Shown: piece after piece, positions 1-5,501 of the stretch
Layout: each line of letters starts with the position of its first letter
Position numbering within the stretch: the stretch's first letter is position 1
Source: Mycobacterium sp.
GTDB lineage: Bacteria > Actinomycetota > Actinomycetes > Mycobacteriales > Mycobacteriaceae
DNA length: 5,501 nucleotides
Reading direction: 5' to 3'
NCBI GenBank assembly: GCA_023264755.1
Contig: JAHFVB010000361.1
Span: 1-5,501 of the forward strand
Notes under the pieces: model-generated
What the model was told of the DNA's origin: nothing
Database searches by the model: none
The model's input: the letters and a program-made list of their open reading frames with translations, nothing else
Translations under genes and position numbers: made by a program

Positions 1-1166
1 ACCTCCTTCATGGCCTTGATCTGTGCAGCGCCACCGACGCGGGACACCGACACACCGACGTTGATGGCCGGTCGCACACCCTGGTTGAACAGGTCGGACT
101 CCAGGAAGCACTGGCCGTCGGTGATCGAGATGACGTTGGTGGGGATGAACGCCGAGATGTCGTTGGCCTTGGTCTCGATGACCGGCAACCCGGTCATGGA
201 GCCGCCGCCCAGTTCGTCGGACAGCTTGGCGCAACGCTCCAGCAGGCGGGAGTGCAGGTAGAACACGTCGCCGGGGAACGCCTCGCGGCCCGGCGGGCGG
301 CGCAGCAGCAGCGAGATGGCGCGGTAGGCGTCGGCCTGCTTGGAGAGGTCGTCGAAGACGATGAGGACGTGCTTGCCGTCGTACATCCAGTTCTGGCCGA
401 TGGCCGAACCGGTGTAGGGGGCCAGCCACTTGAAGCCGGCGGGATCCGAGGCCGGGGACGCGACGATGGTGGTGTACTCCATCGCGCCGCCCTCTTCGAG
501 CGCGCGCTTGACGCTGGCGATCGTGGTGCCCTTCTGGCCGATCGCGACGTACACGCAGCGCACCTGCTGCTTGGGGTCGCCGGTCGCCCACGCCTCGCGC
601 TGGTTGAGGATCGTGTCGACGCAGACCGCGGTCTTGCCGGTCTTGCGGTCACCGATGATCAGCTGACGCTGGCCGCGGCCGATCGGGGTCATGGCGTCGA
701 TGGCCTTGATGCCGGTCTGCAGCGGCTCGGAGACGCCCTGGCGCTGCACCACGGACGGCGCCTGGAGCTCCAACGCGCGACGCTTGTCCGACGCGATGTC
801 GCCCTGGCCGTCGATCGGCTGGCCGAGCGGGTTGACGACGCGTCCGAGGAAGGCGTCGCCGACCGGTACGGAGAGCACCTCGCCGGTGCGCTTGACCTGC
901 TGGCCCTGCTCGAGCTGCTCGAAGTAGCCGAGGATGACCGCGCCGATGCTGTGCTCGTCGAGGTTCAGCGCGACACCGAGTACGCCGCCGGGGAACTCGA
1001 GGAGCTCCTGGGTCATGACCGAGGGCAGGCCCTCGACGTGGGCGATGCCGTCGCCGGCGTCGATGACCGTGCCGACCTCTTCACGCTGGGTGTCGGCGGA
1101 AAACGACGATACGTAGTCCTCGACGGCGCCTTCGATGTCAGCAGCGGAGATTGTCAACTCTGCCAT
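1..1166 (-). CDS. atpA: F1Fo ATP synthase subunit alpha, N-terminal part
   Basis: The frame starts at ATG 1166-1164 ([21 protein letters not shown]) and runs off the left edge after 388 full codons, out of about 550 usual in mycobacteria. Alpha alternates with beta in the F1 hexamer and carries the non-catalytic nucleotide sites. The N-terminal beta-barrel includes [17 protein letters not shown] and [16 protein letters not shown]. The Walker A loop GDRKTGKT is at residues 172-179 (653-630). Walker [11 protein letters not shown], is at 267-276. [21 protein letters not shown] is the conserved segment facing the catalytic interface. The family signature [17 protein letters not shown] (366-382) contains Arg376, the arginine finger that reaches into the beta catalytic site. 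The mycobacterial C-terminal extension of alpha would lie outside the window. No defect is visible. Confidence 0.98.
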   Translation of the reverse strand, partial: MAELTISAADIEGAVEDYVSSFSADTQREEVGTVIDAGDGIAHVEGLPSVMTQELLEFPGGVLGVALNLDEHSIGAVILGYFEQLEQGQQVKRTGEVLSVPVGDAFLGRVVNPLGQPIDGQGDIASDKRRALELQAPSVVQRQGVSEPLQTGIKAIDAMTPIGRGQRQLIIGDRKTGKTAVCVDTILNQREAWATGDPKQQVRCVYVAIGQKGTTIASVKRALEEGGAMEYTTIVASPASDPAGFKWLAPYTGSAIGQNWMYDGKHVLIVFDDLSKQADAYRAISLLLRRPPGREAFPGDVFYLHSRLLERCAKLSDELGGGSMTGLPVIETKANDISAFIPTNVISITDGQCFLESDLFNQGVRPAINVGVSVSRVGGAAQIKAMKE

Positions 1167-1176
1167 GATTGTTCGT

Positions 1177-1182
1177 CTTCCT
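1177..1182 (-). promoter_or_regulatory. Ribosome-binding site of atpA
   Basis: AGGAAG lies ten bases before the atpA ATG, within a purine-rich stretch (AAAGGTAGGAAGA). It sits in the 78-nt atpH-atpA gap (1167-1244), the widest inside the operon. Apart from a four-pair GCGC-TT-GCGC dyad next to the atpH stop, I see no terminator or promoter there. Confidence 0.6.
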
Positions 1183-1244
1183 ACCTTTTGATGTGGATTG
1201 TGGTGGTCGGGGCCGGGGTCGTCGTTTCCTCGCGCAAGCGCTCG

Positions 1245-2579
1245 TCAGTCCGGCAGCTGAGTCTGTGCGGCAGCCAGGCGTGATGCGATGGAGCCGTCGA
1301 TTACCTCGTCCCCGACGGTGATGGAGAGTCCGCCCAGGAGTTCGGGATCGACGTGAAGCTGCACGGACACGGGATGTCCGTATATCCGCGACAGCACCTC
1401 GACGAGCCGGGTGCGCTGTGCGTCGGACGGCTCGGCTGCGGCGGCGACGTGTGCGACGACCTCGCCGCGTCGGGCCACCGCGAGCTCGGCCAGGTCGATG
1501 ACGGCGTCATCGGCCCGCTCGCCGCGGAGCTGGCCAATGGTCTGCTTCAGCAGGGCTGCGGCGGTGCCGTTGAGCCCAGAACCTTCGATGACCTTGTCCA
1601 GCAGGGCAATTCGACCGTCCACCGGCGTGGTGTAGTCACTGAGTGCGGCGCTGAGCCGGGGCTCGGCGTCGAGTACGCGCCCGAAGCGGAAGAGTTGGTC
1701 CTCCACCTCGTCGACTTCGCCTTCGAGCTCGGCCCGCTTCAACAACGCCAACCGCGCGGTGTGTTCGATGCCGTCGACGAGGTCGGATGGTGCCGACCAG
1801 CGCTGGGACACGGCCGTCCGCAGCAGTTTCGCGGTGTGCTCGTCGACCTTGTCGGAGAACAACCGGTCGACCATCCGCAGCTTGGCGGTGGCATCGCTCG
1901 CGGGCTCGGCGAGGTGCTTGGTGAGCGCCGGTTCGGCGATCAGCAGGCGAACCACCGAACCGAGCTCGTCGGCCACCGTCGTGAGCTCGGGAGCTCCGAG
2001 TCCACCGGTCACGTCGTCGAACTCGGCATCCAGTGCAGCAAGCGCCTGCCGGCTGGCGGCTCGCAGTCGGGCCGAGGCGCCAGTCTCGATGACCGCGCTC
2101 GACGGTGCCATCTCGTCCAGGTCGGCCAGGAACCGGTCGACCGACTGCGACTGCGCCTCCGGATCGGCCACGTGGGCCCGAACGAGCTCGGTGGCCTTCT
2201 GCACCGTCTCGTCGCCCAAGCCGGCCCGTAGCTGCCGGATGAGCTGCTGGCGCATCAACTGAACCTGTTGTACGCCTTGGCTCTTGATGCGCTCGGCATC
2301 TACGCCGGCTTGTTCGGCGAGCTGGGCGGCGATTCGCTCGGCGTCCTGCTTGGCTTCGTCGGTGACCTTCTCCGACTGCGCCTTCGCCTCGGCCAGGGCC
2401 TTGGCGTGCATTTCGTCGGCCTCGGTCAGCTTCTTGGCGGCCGCCGCACTATCGGCAAGCGCGGTGCGGATCGCCTCCTGCTGCTTCTGCATCAGCGTCC
2501 GGACCGGCGGCACCACGTACTTCCAGATGATGAACACGATGACCGCGAAGCCGATGAGTTGCCCGATGAATGTCGACAT
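1245..2579 (-). CDS. atpH: F1Fo ATP synthase fused b'-delta subunit
   Basis: This single 444-residue frame joins a second b-type subunit to delta, the mycobacterial arrangement (about 445 residues in known members). A membrane helix spans roughly 4-22 ([20 protein letters not shown]), followed by [11 protein letters not shown] and a charged alanine-rich helix to about 160, the b-like stalk arm. The rest is delta (OSCP family), which caps the F1 head. Its C-terminal signature is [19 protein letters not shown] (412-430). Between stalk and classical delta lies an extra region of about 100 residues, and within it residues 202-280 resemble 292-372, an internal duplication of the delta N-terminal helical domain. 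The ATG abuts the atpF TAA with no gap; AGGA (2592-2589) nine bases upstream can serve as ribosome-binding site. No separate delta gene is seen, nor needed. Confidence 0.97.
   Translation of the reverse strand: MSTFIGQLIGFAVIVFIIWKYVVPPVRTLMQKQQEAIRTALADSAAAAKKLTEADEMHAKALAEAKAQSEKVTDEAKQDAERIAAQLAEQAGVDAERIKSQGVQQVQLMRQQLIRQLRAGLGDETVQKATELVRAHVADPEAQSQSVDRFLADLDEMAPSSAVIETGASARLRAASRQALAALDAEFDDVTGGLGAPELTTVADELGSVVRLLIAEPALTKHLAEPASDATAKLRMVDRLFSDKVDEHTAKLLRTAVSQRWSAPSDLVDGIEHTARLALLKRAELEGEVDEVEDQLFRFGRVLDAEPRLSAALSDYTTPVDGRIALLDKVIEGSGLNGTAAALLKQTIGQLRGERADDAVIDLAELAVARRGEVVAHVAAAAEPSDAQRTRLVEVLSRIYGHPVSVQLHVDPELLGGLSITVGDEVIDGSIASRLAAAQTQLPD
1464..1706 (-). repeat. Internal protein repeat, copy 2 (canonical delta N-terminal domain)
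   Basis: This encodes residues 292-372, starting [20 protein letters not shown]. It is the copy in the normal position, leading directly into the delta C-terminal domain. Its pattern (EL/QL, R-V-L, EP-L, then the helix IALLDKVI and [10 protein letters not shown]) is the usual OSCP N-terminal layout. Confidence 0.7.
1740..1976 (-). repeat. Internal protein repeat, copy 1 (delta N-terminal-like domain)
   Basis: This encodes residues 202-280 of the b'-delta fusion. It begins [20 protein letters not shown], matching copy 2 with an offset of exactly 90 residues. Ten of the first 23 aligned positions are identical: V202, D204, L206, R211, L213, A215, E216, P217, L219 and L223. The match continues more weakly (KLRMVDRLF against RIALLDKVI, then KLLRTA against ALLKQT after a one-residue shift). 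This is the extra copy, absent from ordinary delta subunits. Confidence 0.7.
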
Positions 2580-3092
2580 TTACTTCCGTCCTGAATTCAC
2601 GTCGACGCCGAGAATGCGGCTGGCCAGGGTGGCCGCCAAGGGGTCCACCGAGGACTGCAATTCGGATTGCGTCGCCGAACCCTCTTGAGCCAGCTGAGCA
2701 TCCGCCTCGCGCACGGTCTCGGCCACTTCACCACTGGCCTCGGCCCGCTTCTCGTCGACGACCTGACGGCCAGCGGTACGAGCTTCGTCGCGGATGGACG
2801 AGGCTTCGGTGCGCGCCCCTGCCATCGCCTGTTCGTAGTCCGCTTGCGCGGCGGCGACCTGCTCGGCGGACTTGCGGTTGTCCGCGGTGGTCTTGGCGAG
2901 CATCGCTTCGCGCTCGGCCAGCACCTTGCTGATCGGTGGCACCACCCACTTCGTGATCACGCCAAGCACGATCAAGAAGATGAGCAGCACGACGAAGAAG
3001 GTGGCGTTGGGGATCAGAAAGTTGCTCTGGCCCCCGCCGCCTCCTTCCGCCGCCGCGGCGGAAGCCAGGATCGTTGCGGTCAGTTCACCCAT
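2580..3092 (-). CDS. atpF: F1Fo ATP synthase subunit b
   Basis: Subunit b is 170 residues, the usual mycobacterial length. It anchors the peripheral stalk that holds the F1 head still against rotation. An unusual Ala/Gly run ([12 protein letters not shown], 11-22) precedes a single membrane helix at about 30-50 ([20 protein letters not shown]). The typical [13 protein letters not shown] follows, then a long charged, alanine-rich helix to about residue 140 that should form the stalk coiled coil. The C-terminus [12 protein letters not shown] is typical of b subunits. The start ATG lies 12 bases after the atpE stop and has no clear ribosome-binding site, only a weak CGAG, so low or coupled initiation is likely. 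The stop TAA directly abuts the atpH ATG. A second b-type chain is supplied by the atpH product. Confidence 0.96.
   Translation of the reverse strand: MGELTATILASAAAAEGGGGGQSNFLIPNATFFVVLLIFLIVLGVITKWVVPPISKVLAEREAMLAKTTADNRKSAEQVAAAQADYEQAMAGARTEASSIRDEARTAGRQVVDEKRAEASGEVAETVREADAQLAQEGSATQSELQSSVDPLAATLASRILGVDVNSGRK
3045..3063 (-). repeat. GC-rich hairpin early in the atpF coding sequence
   Basis: TTCCGCCG and CGGCGGAA are perfect inverted arms of eight bases around a three-base centre. They fall 30-48 bases into atpF and encode part of its Ala/Gly run. In the message this would be a very stable stem just behind an initiating ribosome's footprint. It may only reflect GC-rich codons for alanine and glycine. 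Confidence 0.45.
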
Positions 3093-3104
3093 GCGCTCGG
3101 TTGA

Positions 3105-3410
<306 letters not shown>

Positions 3411-4199
3411 TCATACTTGTCGTGCAGGACTGTTAGTGGTGCTCTTTTCGTCTTCGGGCTCCAGTTCCATCGACTGGCTGAAGTACAGGATCGTCAACAG
3501 CGCGAAGATGAAGGCCTGGATCAAGCCCACGAAAAGGTCGAACGTCTTCCAGATCGCGTTGGGCGCCCACAGGATGTAGGGCGGGAACAAGGCGATGAGC
3601 CCGACGAGGATGCCGCCGGCGAACATGTTGCCAAAGAGTCGCAGCGACAACGAGATCGGCTTGGCGAACTCTTCGATGATGTTGATCAGGAACATCGGCG
3701 CGAAGTGTCCCTTGAGGGTCTGCTTGACGTGACCGATGGGTCCCCGCCGCCAGATGCCCGCGAGGTGGTAGCAGACGAAGACGAACAGGGCCAGCGCGAG
3801 CACGTAGTTGATGTCGGACGCGGGCGGCGCGATCAGTTCGGTGGCGGCGCCATCGGGTCCGTCGAACTGCACGGGCAGCACCGACAACCAGTTGGACACC
3901 AGGACGAACACGAAGATCGTGACTGCGAGCGGCAGCACGAATGGGGCGACCTTCATGCCGATGGCCGTCTCGATCTGCTGACGCAGCTGCATCGTGATGG
4001 CCTCGAAGAACAGCTGCACGCCGCCGGGCACGCCGGTCGAGGTGACCTTGGCCCGTAGGAAGAACGCCAAGCCGATCACGATGATGGCCGCCAACGACGT
4101 GGCGATGATCGTGTCCAGATTGAAGGTCAGGCCAAGCCATTGGACTTGCTCGTGATGCCCGACGTGGATGGCACCCTCGGCGAGAACAGTGTCAGTCAT
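3411..4199 (-). CDS. atpB: F1Fo ATP synthase subunit a
   Basis: Subunit a is 262 residues with an ATG start and TGA stop. It is the stator protein of Fo that forms the two proton half-channels against the c-ring. The hallmark is [16 protein letters not shown] (181-196), with Arg187 equivalent to the essential arginine 210 of E. coli. A second conserved stretch, [20 protein letters not shown] (225-244), forms the last helix. Other hydrophobic segments lie near 30-49, 84-107 and 129-150, and [10 protein letters not shown] (172-181) precedes the arginine helix. The C-terminus carries an acidic and then polar tail ([18 protein letters not shown], 245-262), longer than the roughly 250 residues I recall for other mycobacteria. 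No good ribosome-binding site is visible: AAGGA (4218-4214) is 14 bases from the ATG, so translation is probably coupled to atpI, which ends 10 bases upstream. Confidence 0.97.
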   Translation of the reverse strand: MTDTVLAEGAIHVGHHEQVQWLGLTFNLDTIIATSLAAIIVIGLAFFLRAKVTSTGVPGGVQLFFEAITMQLRQQIETAIGMKVAPFVLPLAVTIFVFVLVSNWLSVLPVQFDGPDGAATELIAPPASDINYVLALALFVFVCYHLAGIWRRGPIGHVKQTLKGHFAPMFLINIIEEFAKPISLSLRLFGNMFAGGILVGLIALFPPYILWAPNAIWKTFDLFVGLIQAFIFALLTILYFSQSMELEPEDEKSTTNSPARQV

Positions 4200-4209
4200 T
4201 GCTGTCAGC

Positions 4210-4656
4210 TCAATCCTTCGATTCCGTGTCGAGCACGTCGAGTCCTTCGGTGCGGATCTTCTTCAGCACGGGAAGGCTGGTGCTCAGCACCAGCAGCGCT
4301 TGGAAGATGGCCAGCCCGAAGAGCACGGCGATGCCGCCATGTGTCTTGAAGACGAATGCGATGGTCAGTCCAATCGCGGTGATCACCAGCAGCCGCGTCA
4401 TCGAGTTGAGGGCCATCTTCTTCTTGAGCGGATGTTCCTCAGCCGTGATTGACTCGACGGCACGGCGCACCAACAGCGCATTGAGCAAACCTAGGAGCAG
4501 GCCCACCCCGAAGAAGACCCCGAAGAAGACGTGGCCGGTATACCAGGCGGCCACCACCGCGAGGGCGGTGAGCGCGAGACAAACGATCAACAACCGAAGC
4601 GGCCGGAAGGCCACCGATGGAAACACCAACGGCGCGTCCTGCGCTGGCGTCGTCAC
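4210..4656 (-). CDS. atpI: ATP synthase protein I (AtpI), membrane assembly factor
   Basis: This encodes 148 residues starting at GTG. AtpI is the small membrane protein at the head of many bacterial atp operons. In other bacteria it has been linked to c-ring assembly and magnesium or calcium handling; its precise role in mycobacteria is not settled. Four hydrophobic helices are visible at about residues 20-38, 43-63, 87-104 and 108-130. A conserved [19 protein letters not shown] stretch (52-70) leads into a basic cytoplasmic loop ([11 protein letters not shown]), and the tail is short and charged. The opening [19 protein letters not shown] agrees with my memory of the M. tuberculosis protein (Rv1303), which is about a dozen residues longer at the C-terminus. 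The stop is 10 bases from the atpB start, implying cotranscription and probably coupled translation. Assignment rests on position, topology and the remembered similarity. Confidence 0.9.
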   Translation of the reverse strand: MTTPAQDAPLVFPSVAFRPLRLLIVCLALTALAVVAAWYTGHVFFGVFFGVGLLLGLLNALLVRRAVESITAEEHPLKKKMALNSMTRLLVITAIGLTIAFVFKTHGGIAVLFGLAIFQALLVLSTSLPVLKKIRTEGLDVLDTESKD

Positions 4657-4660
4657 TGCT

Positions 4661-4681
4661 TCACCTCAATCCCGTTTTCAC
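4661..4681 (-). CDS. Possible six-codon leader ORF before atpI
   Basis: A GTG at 4681-4679 is preceded by AGGGGA (4695-4690) at an ideal 8-base spacing, and opens a frame of six codons (M-K-T-G-L-R) ending in TGA at 4663-4661. That stop lies immediately after the GAGG of the atpI ribosome-binding site, so ribosomes finishing the short ORF would be placed near the atpI start. The AGGGGA itself falls in the loop and 3' arm of the first hairpin. Such a short frame easily arises by chance, and no amino-acid bias suggests classical attenuation. Confidence 0.2.
   Translation of the reverse strand: MKTGLR
4664..4667 (-). promoter_or_regulatory. Ribosome-binding site of atpI, decides a GTG start
   Basis: GAGG sits seven bases before the GTG at 4656-4654. 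An in-frame TGA at 4668-4666 overlaps this site, so no start further upstream is possible in the atpI frame, and the GTG is well supported. Confidence 0.75.
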
Positions 4682-4702
4682 GGAAGCTGTCCCCTTTGAC
4701 AG
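4670..4702 (-). promoter_or_regulatory. Two adjacent stem-loops in the atpI leader
   Basis: On the minus strand CTGTC-AAAGGG-GACAG (4702-4687) is followed after one base by TTCCGT-GAAA-ACGGGA (4685-4670). The second stem has six pairs, one a G-U, and closes on a GAAA tetraloop, a stable GNRA type. It ends two bases before the GAGG ribosome-binding site of atpI. Neither is followed by a T-run, so they look like leader structure rather than a terminator. Folding in the cell is inferred. Confidence 0.4.
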
Positions 4703-4727
4703 TTGATGTCCCGGCGCGTGCCCGACG

Positions 4728-4758
4728 ACTGTATCGAAGGGCGACGGGCGCGCTGGAA
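4728..4758 (-). promoter_or_regulatory. Candidate promoter for the atp operon
   Basis: On the minus strand TACAGT (4733-4728) fits the mycobacterial -10 pattern TAnnnT. A poor -35 candidate, TTCCAG (4758-4753), lies 19 bases upstream; mycobacterial housekeeping promoters often lack a good -35. Initiation about seven bases downstream would give a leader of roughly 65 nt before atpI that includes the two hairpins. This is a motif guess only. Confidence 0.25.
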
Positions 4759-4791
4759 TCACCCAAGGAGTTGCTCCCTTTGTCGGTCGTT

Positions 4792-4805
4792 GATCGGCGC
4801 CGATC
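4792..4805. repeat. 14-bp perfect palindrome
   Basis: The sequence GATCGGCGCCGATC equals its own reverse complement. It lies about 140 bp upstream of atpI in the non-coding gap, followed on the plus strand by a further GATC and, ten bases on, ATCGAT. The symmetry suits a dimeric DNA-binding protein or a cruciform, but no specific regulator is recognised. In GC-rich DNA such a palindrome can occur by chance. Confidence 0.5.
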
Positions 4806-4858
4806 GATCTTGCGAATCGATGGGCCGGGGGCCGGCAACCCGCGAGGTTTTTCGGGTT

Positions 4859-4883
4859 CTACCAGCACGGTACCACATGGTAG
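4859..4883. repeat. Nested dyad near the wecA 3' end
   Basis: On the plus strand CTACCA (4859-4864) is repeated in inverted form as TGGTAG (4878-4883), 13 bases apart. A tighter dyad, TACCA-CA-TGGTA (4871-4882), and the palindrome GGTACC (4869-4874) sit inside and share the right arm, so two alternative folds compete. It begins about 40 bp past the wecA stop. No T-run follows it on either strand, which argues against an intrinsic terminator; an operator or RNA 3'-end structure is possible. Confidence 0.4.
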
Positions 4884-4922
4884 ACGGCCCAAAAGAGGCA
4901 CTACTACTTTTCGTCGTACTGC

Positions 4923-5501
4923 CTAGTCTGAGTGCTCGCTGGGAGCTATCCCGCCTCTTCGCAGCAGCGGAATCAGGGTGATGACGATCGCGACGGCGAT
5001 GGCGCCAAGCATCACCGCACCGGTGTATCGGGGGTCGAAGAAGATGGTGCTGGCCGCGCCCAGCGCGACGATGCCGACCCATAGGTAGACCAGCAGCACC
5101 ACCCGCCGGTGGGAGTGCCCGATCTGCAGCAGCCGGTGGTGCAAGTGCATCTTGTCGGGGCTGAACGGACTGCGGCCCGCCCTGGTGCGGCGCACGATGG
5201 CCAGCAACATGTCGAGGGCGGGCACGAACATCACCGCAACCACCAGGAGAAACGGCGACAGCAGCGCGAACACGTCGCGGGCGCCGTAGGCGTTCTGGGA
5301 GATCGGACCCGCCGCCGTCGTCGACGCCGCCGCGAGCATCAGCCCGATCAGCATCGAGCCCGAGTCGCCCATGAAGATGCGGGCCGGGTGGAAGTTGTGC
5401 GGCAGGAAGCCCAGGCAGGCTCCGGCGAGCACCACCGAGATCACCGCGGGCGGGTAGAAGAGCACGTCGCCGCCGTGGTCGCGCAGCAGCCCGATGGAGA
5501 A
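4923..5501 (-). CDS. wecA: Decaprenyl-phosphate GlcNAc-1-phosphate transferase WecA (Rfe), C-terminal part
   Basis: This is the last 192 codons of a gene that enters from the right edge, in frame from base 5501 and ending in TAG at 4925-4923. The product belongs to the polyprenyl-phosphate N-acetylhexosamine-1-phosphate transferase family of polytopic membrane enzymes. In mycobacteria the enzyme moves GlcNAc-1-phosphate from UDP-GlcNAc to decaprenyl phosphate, the first step of the arabinogalactan linkage unit. Visible family motifs are FMGDSGS (5375-5355), containing the conserved Asp, and the cytoplasmic HLHHRLL loop (5147-5127). Between and after them lie hydrophobic segments, the last two near the C-terminus ([16 protein letters not shown] and [19 protein letters not shown]). 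The N-terminal half, with the DDxxD-type motif, lies outside the window. The family is usually about 400 residues, so roughly half is present. Its position just upstream of atpI matches rfe-atpI in M. tuberculosis. MraY is a less likely alternative, given the loop motif and context. Confidence 0.93.
   Translation of the reverse strand, partial: FSIGLLRDHGGDVLFYPPAVISVVLAGACLGFLPHNFHPARIFMGDSGSMLIGLMLAAASTTAAGPISQNAYGARDVFALLSPFLLVVAVMFVPALDMLLAIVRRTRAGRSPFSPDKMHLHHRLLQIGHSHRRVVLLVYLWVGIVALGAASTIFFDPRYTGAVMLGAIAVAIVITLIPLLRRGGIAPSEHSD

Larger units (their letters stand above)
4657..4922 (-). other. wecA-atpI intergenic region, probable atp operon promoter and leader
   Basis: These 266 bases separate the wecA stop from the atpI start and are the only long non-coding gap in the window. 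No convincing gene is present. The region is dense in short dyads: TACCACATGGTA near 4871-4882, AACCCG/CGGGTT at 4837-4858, the 14-bp palindrome at 4792-4805, and two hairpins next to the atpI ribosome-binding site. None is followed by a T-run on the minus strand, so I see no intrinsic terminator for wecA. The gap is where the atp operon promoter is most expected, although read-through from wecA cannot be excluded. Confidence 0.6.

Noticed and set aside
1167..1244. Possible internal promoter or terminator in the atpH-atpA gap
   Set aside because: Only a four-pair dyad and an ordinary ribosome-binding site are visible; no -10-like TAnnnT placed with a usable -35 and no T-run.
252..1283. Long plus-strand frame of 343 codons antisense to atpA
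   Set aside because: The opposite strand encodes a textbook alpha subunit with Walker motifs over the same bases. Its low-complexity Asp/Gly/Val/Leu-rich composition is typical of antisense frames in GC-rich genes.
1353..2231. Plus-strand frame of 292 codons antisense to atpH
   Set aside because: It fully overlaps the well-supported b'-delta gene, has no recognisable motif and is explained by high third-position GC.
3417..4058. Plus-strand frame of 213 codons antisense to atpB
   Set aside because: It is rich in charged residues opposite hydrophobic helices of subunit a, as expected for an antisense frame; it has no independent support.
4653..4901. Minus-strand frame of 82 codons in the wecA-atpI gap whose TGA overlaps the atpI GTG
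   Set aside because: The GTGA overlap is suggestive of coupling, but there is no ribosome-binding site at its GTG, the third codon position lacks the strong GC bias of neighbouring genes, and the protein is a Pro/Arg/Ser-rich sequence with no recognisable motif.
4837..4922. Intrinsic terminator after wecA
   Set aside because: Dyads exist, but none is followed by a run of T on the minus strand.

Overview
The window is a high-GC actinobacterial segment in which every supported gene lies on the minus strand. Protein motifs place it in a Mycobacteriaceae species. The c subunit is nearly the classical mycobacterial sequence ([20 protein letters not shown] and the [11 protein letters not shown] carboxylate helix). 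The alpha P-loop is GDRKTGKT. The delta subunit is fused to a second b-type subunit, a mycobacterial hallmark. The c subunit differs from what I recall of M. tuberculosis and M. smegmatis at both ends, so I name no species.

Reading right to left (direction of transcription): the 3' part of wecA (5501-4923), encoding the polyprenyl-phosphate GlcNAc-1-phosphate transferase of cell-wall assembly. Next is a non-coding gap of about 266 bp (4922-4657) rich in short dyads, the probable site of an atp promoter and 5' leader. Then comes the F1Fo ATP synthase operon: atpI (4656-4210), atpB/subunit a (4199-3411), atpE/subunit c (3362-3105), atpF/subunit b (3092-2580), atpH/fused b'-delta (2579-1245), and the 5' 388 codons of atpA/subunit alpha (1166 to the left edge). 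atpG, atpD and atpC would be expected beyond the left edge but are not seen.

The genes build one membrane machine: a and the c-ring form the proton path, b and b'-delta form the peripheral stalk, and alpha belongs to the catalytic F1 head. AtpI is a membrane protein thought to help assembly. Gaps are short (10, 48, 12, 0 and 78 nt), consistent with one transcript. The ribosome-binding site of atpE is by far the strongest and that of atpF is weak, which fits the many-to-one c:b stoichiometry.

This is mostly a well-known locus and I see no new multi-gene system. The observations most worth a second look are: a tandem internal duplication of the delta N-terminal helical domain inside the b'-delta fusion; two back-to-back hairpins plus a possible six-codon leader ORF in front of atpI; a hairpin just upstream of the atpE ribosome-binding site; a 14-bp perfect palindrome in the wecA-atpI gap; and a subunit a C-terminal tail that looks longer than usual.
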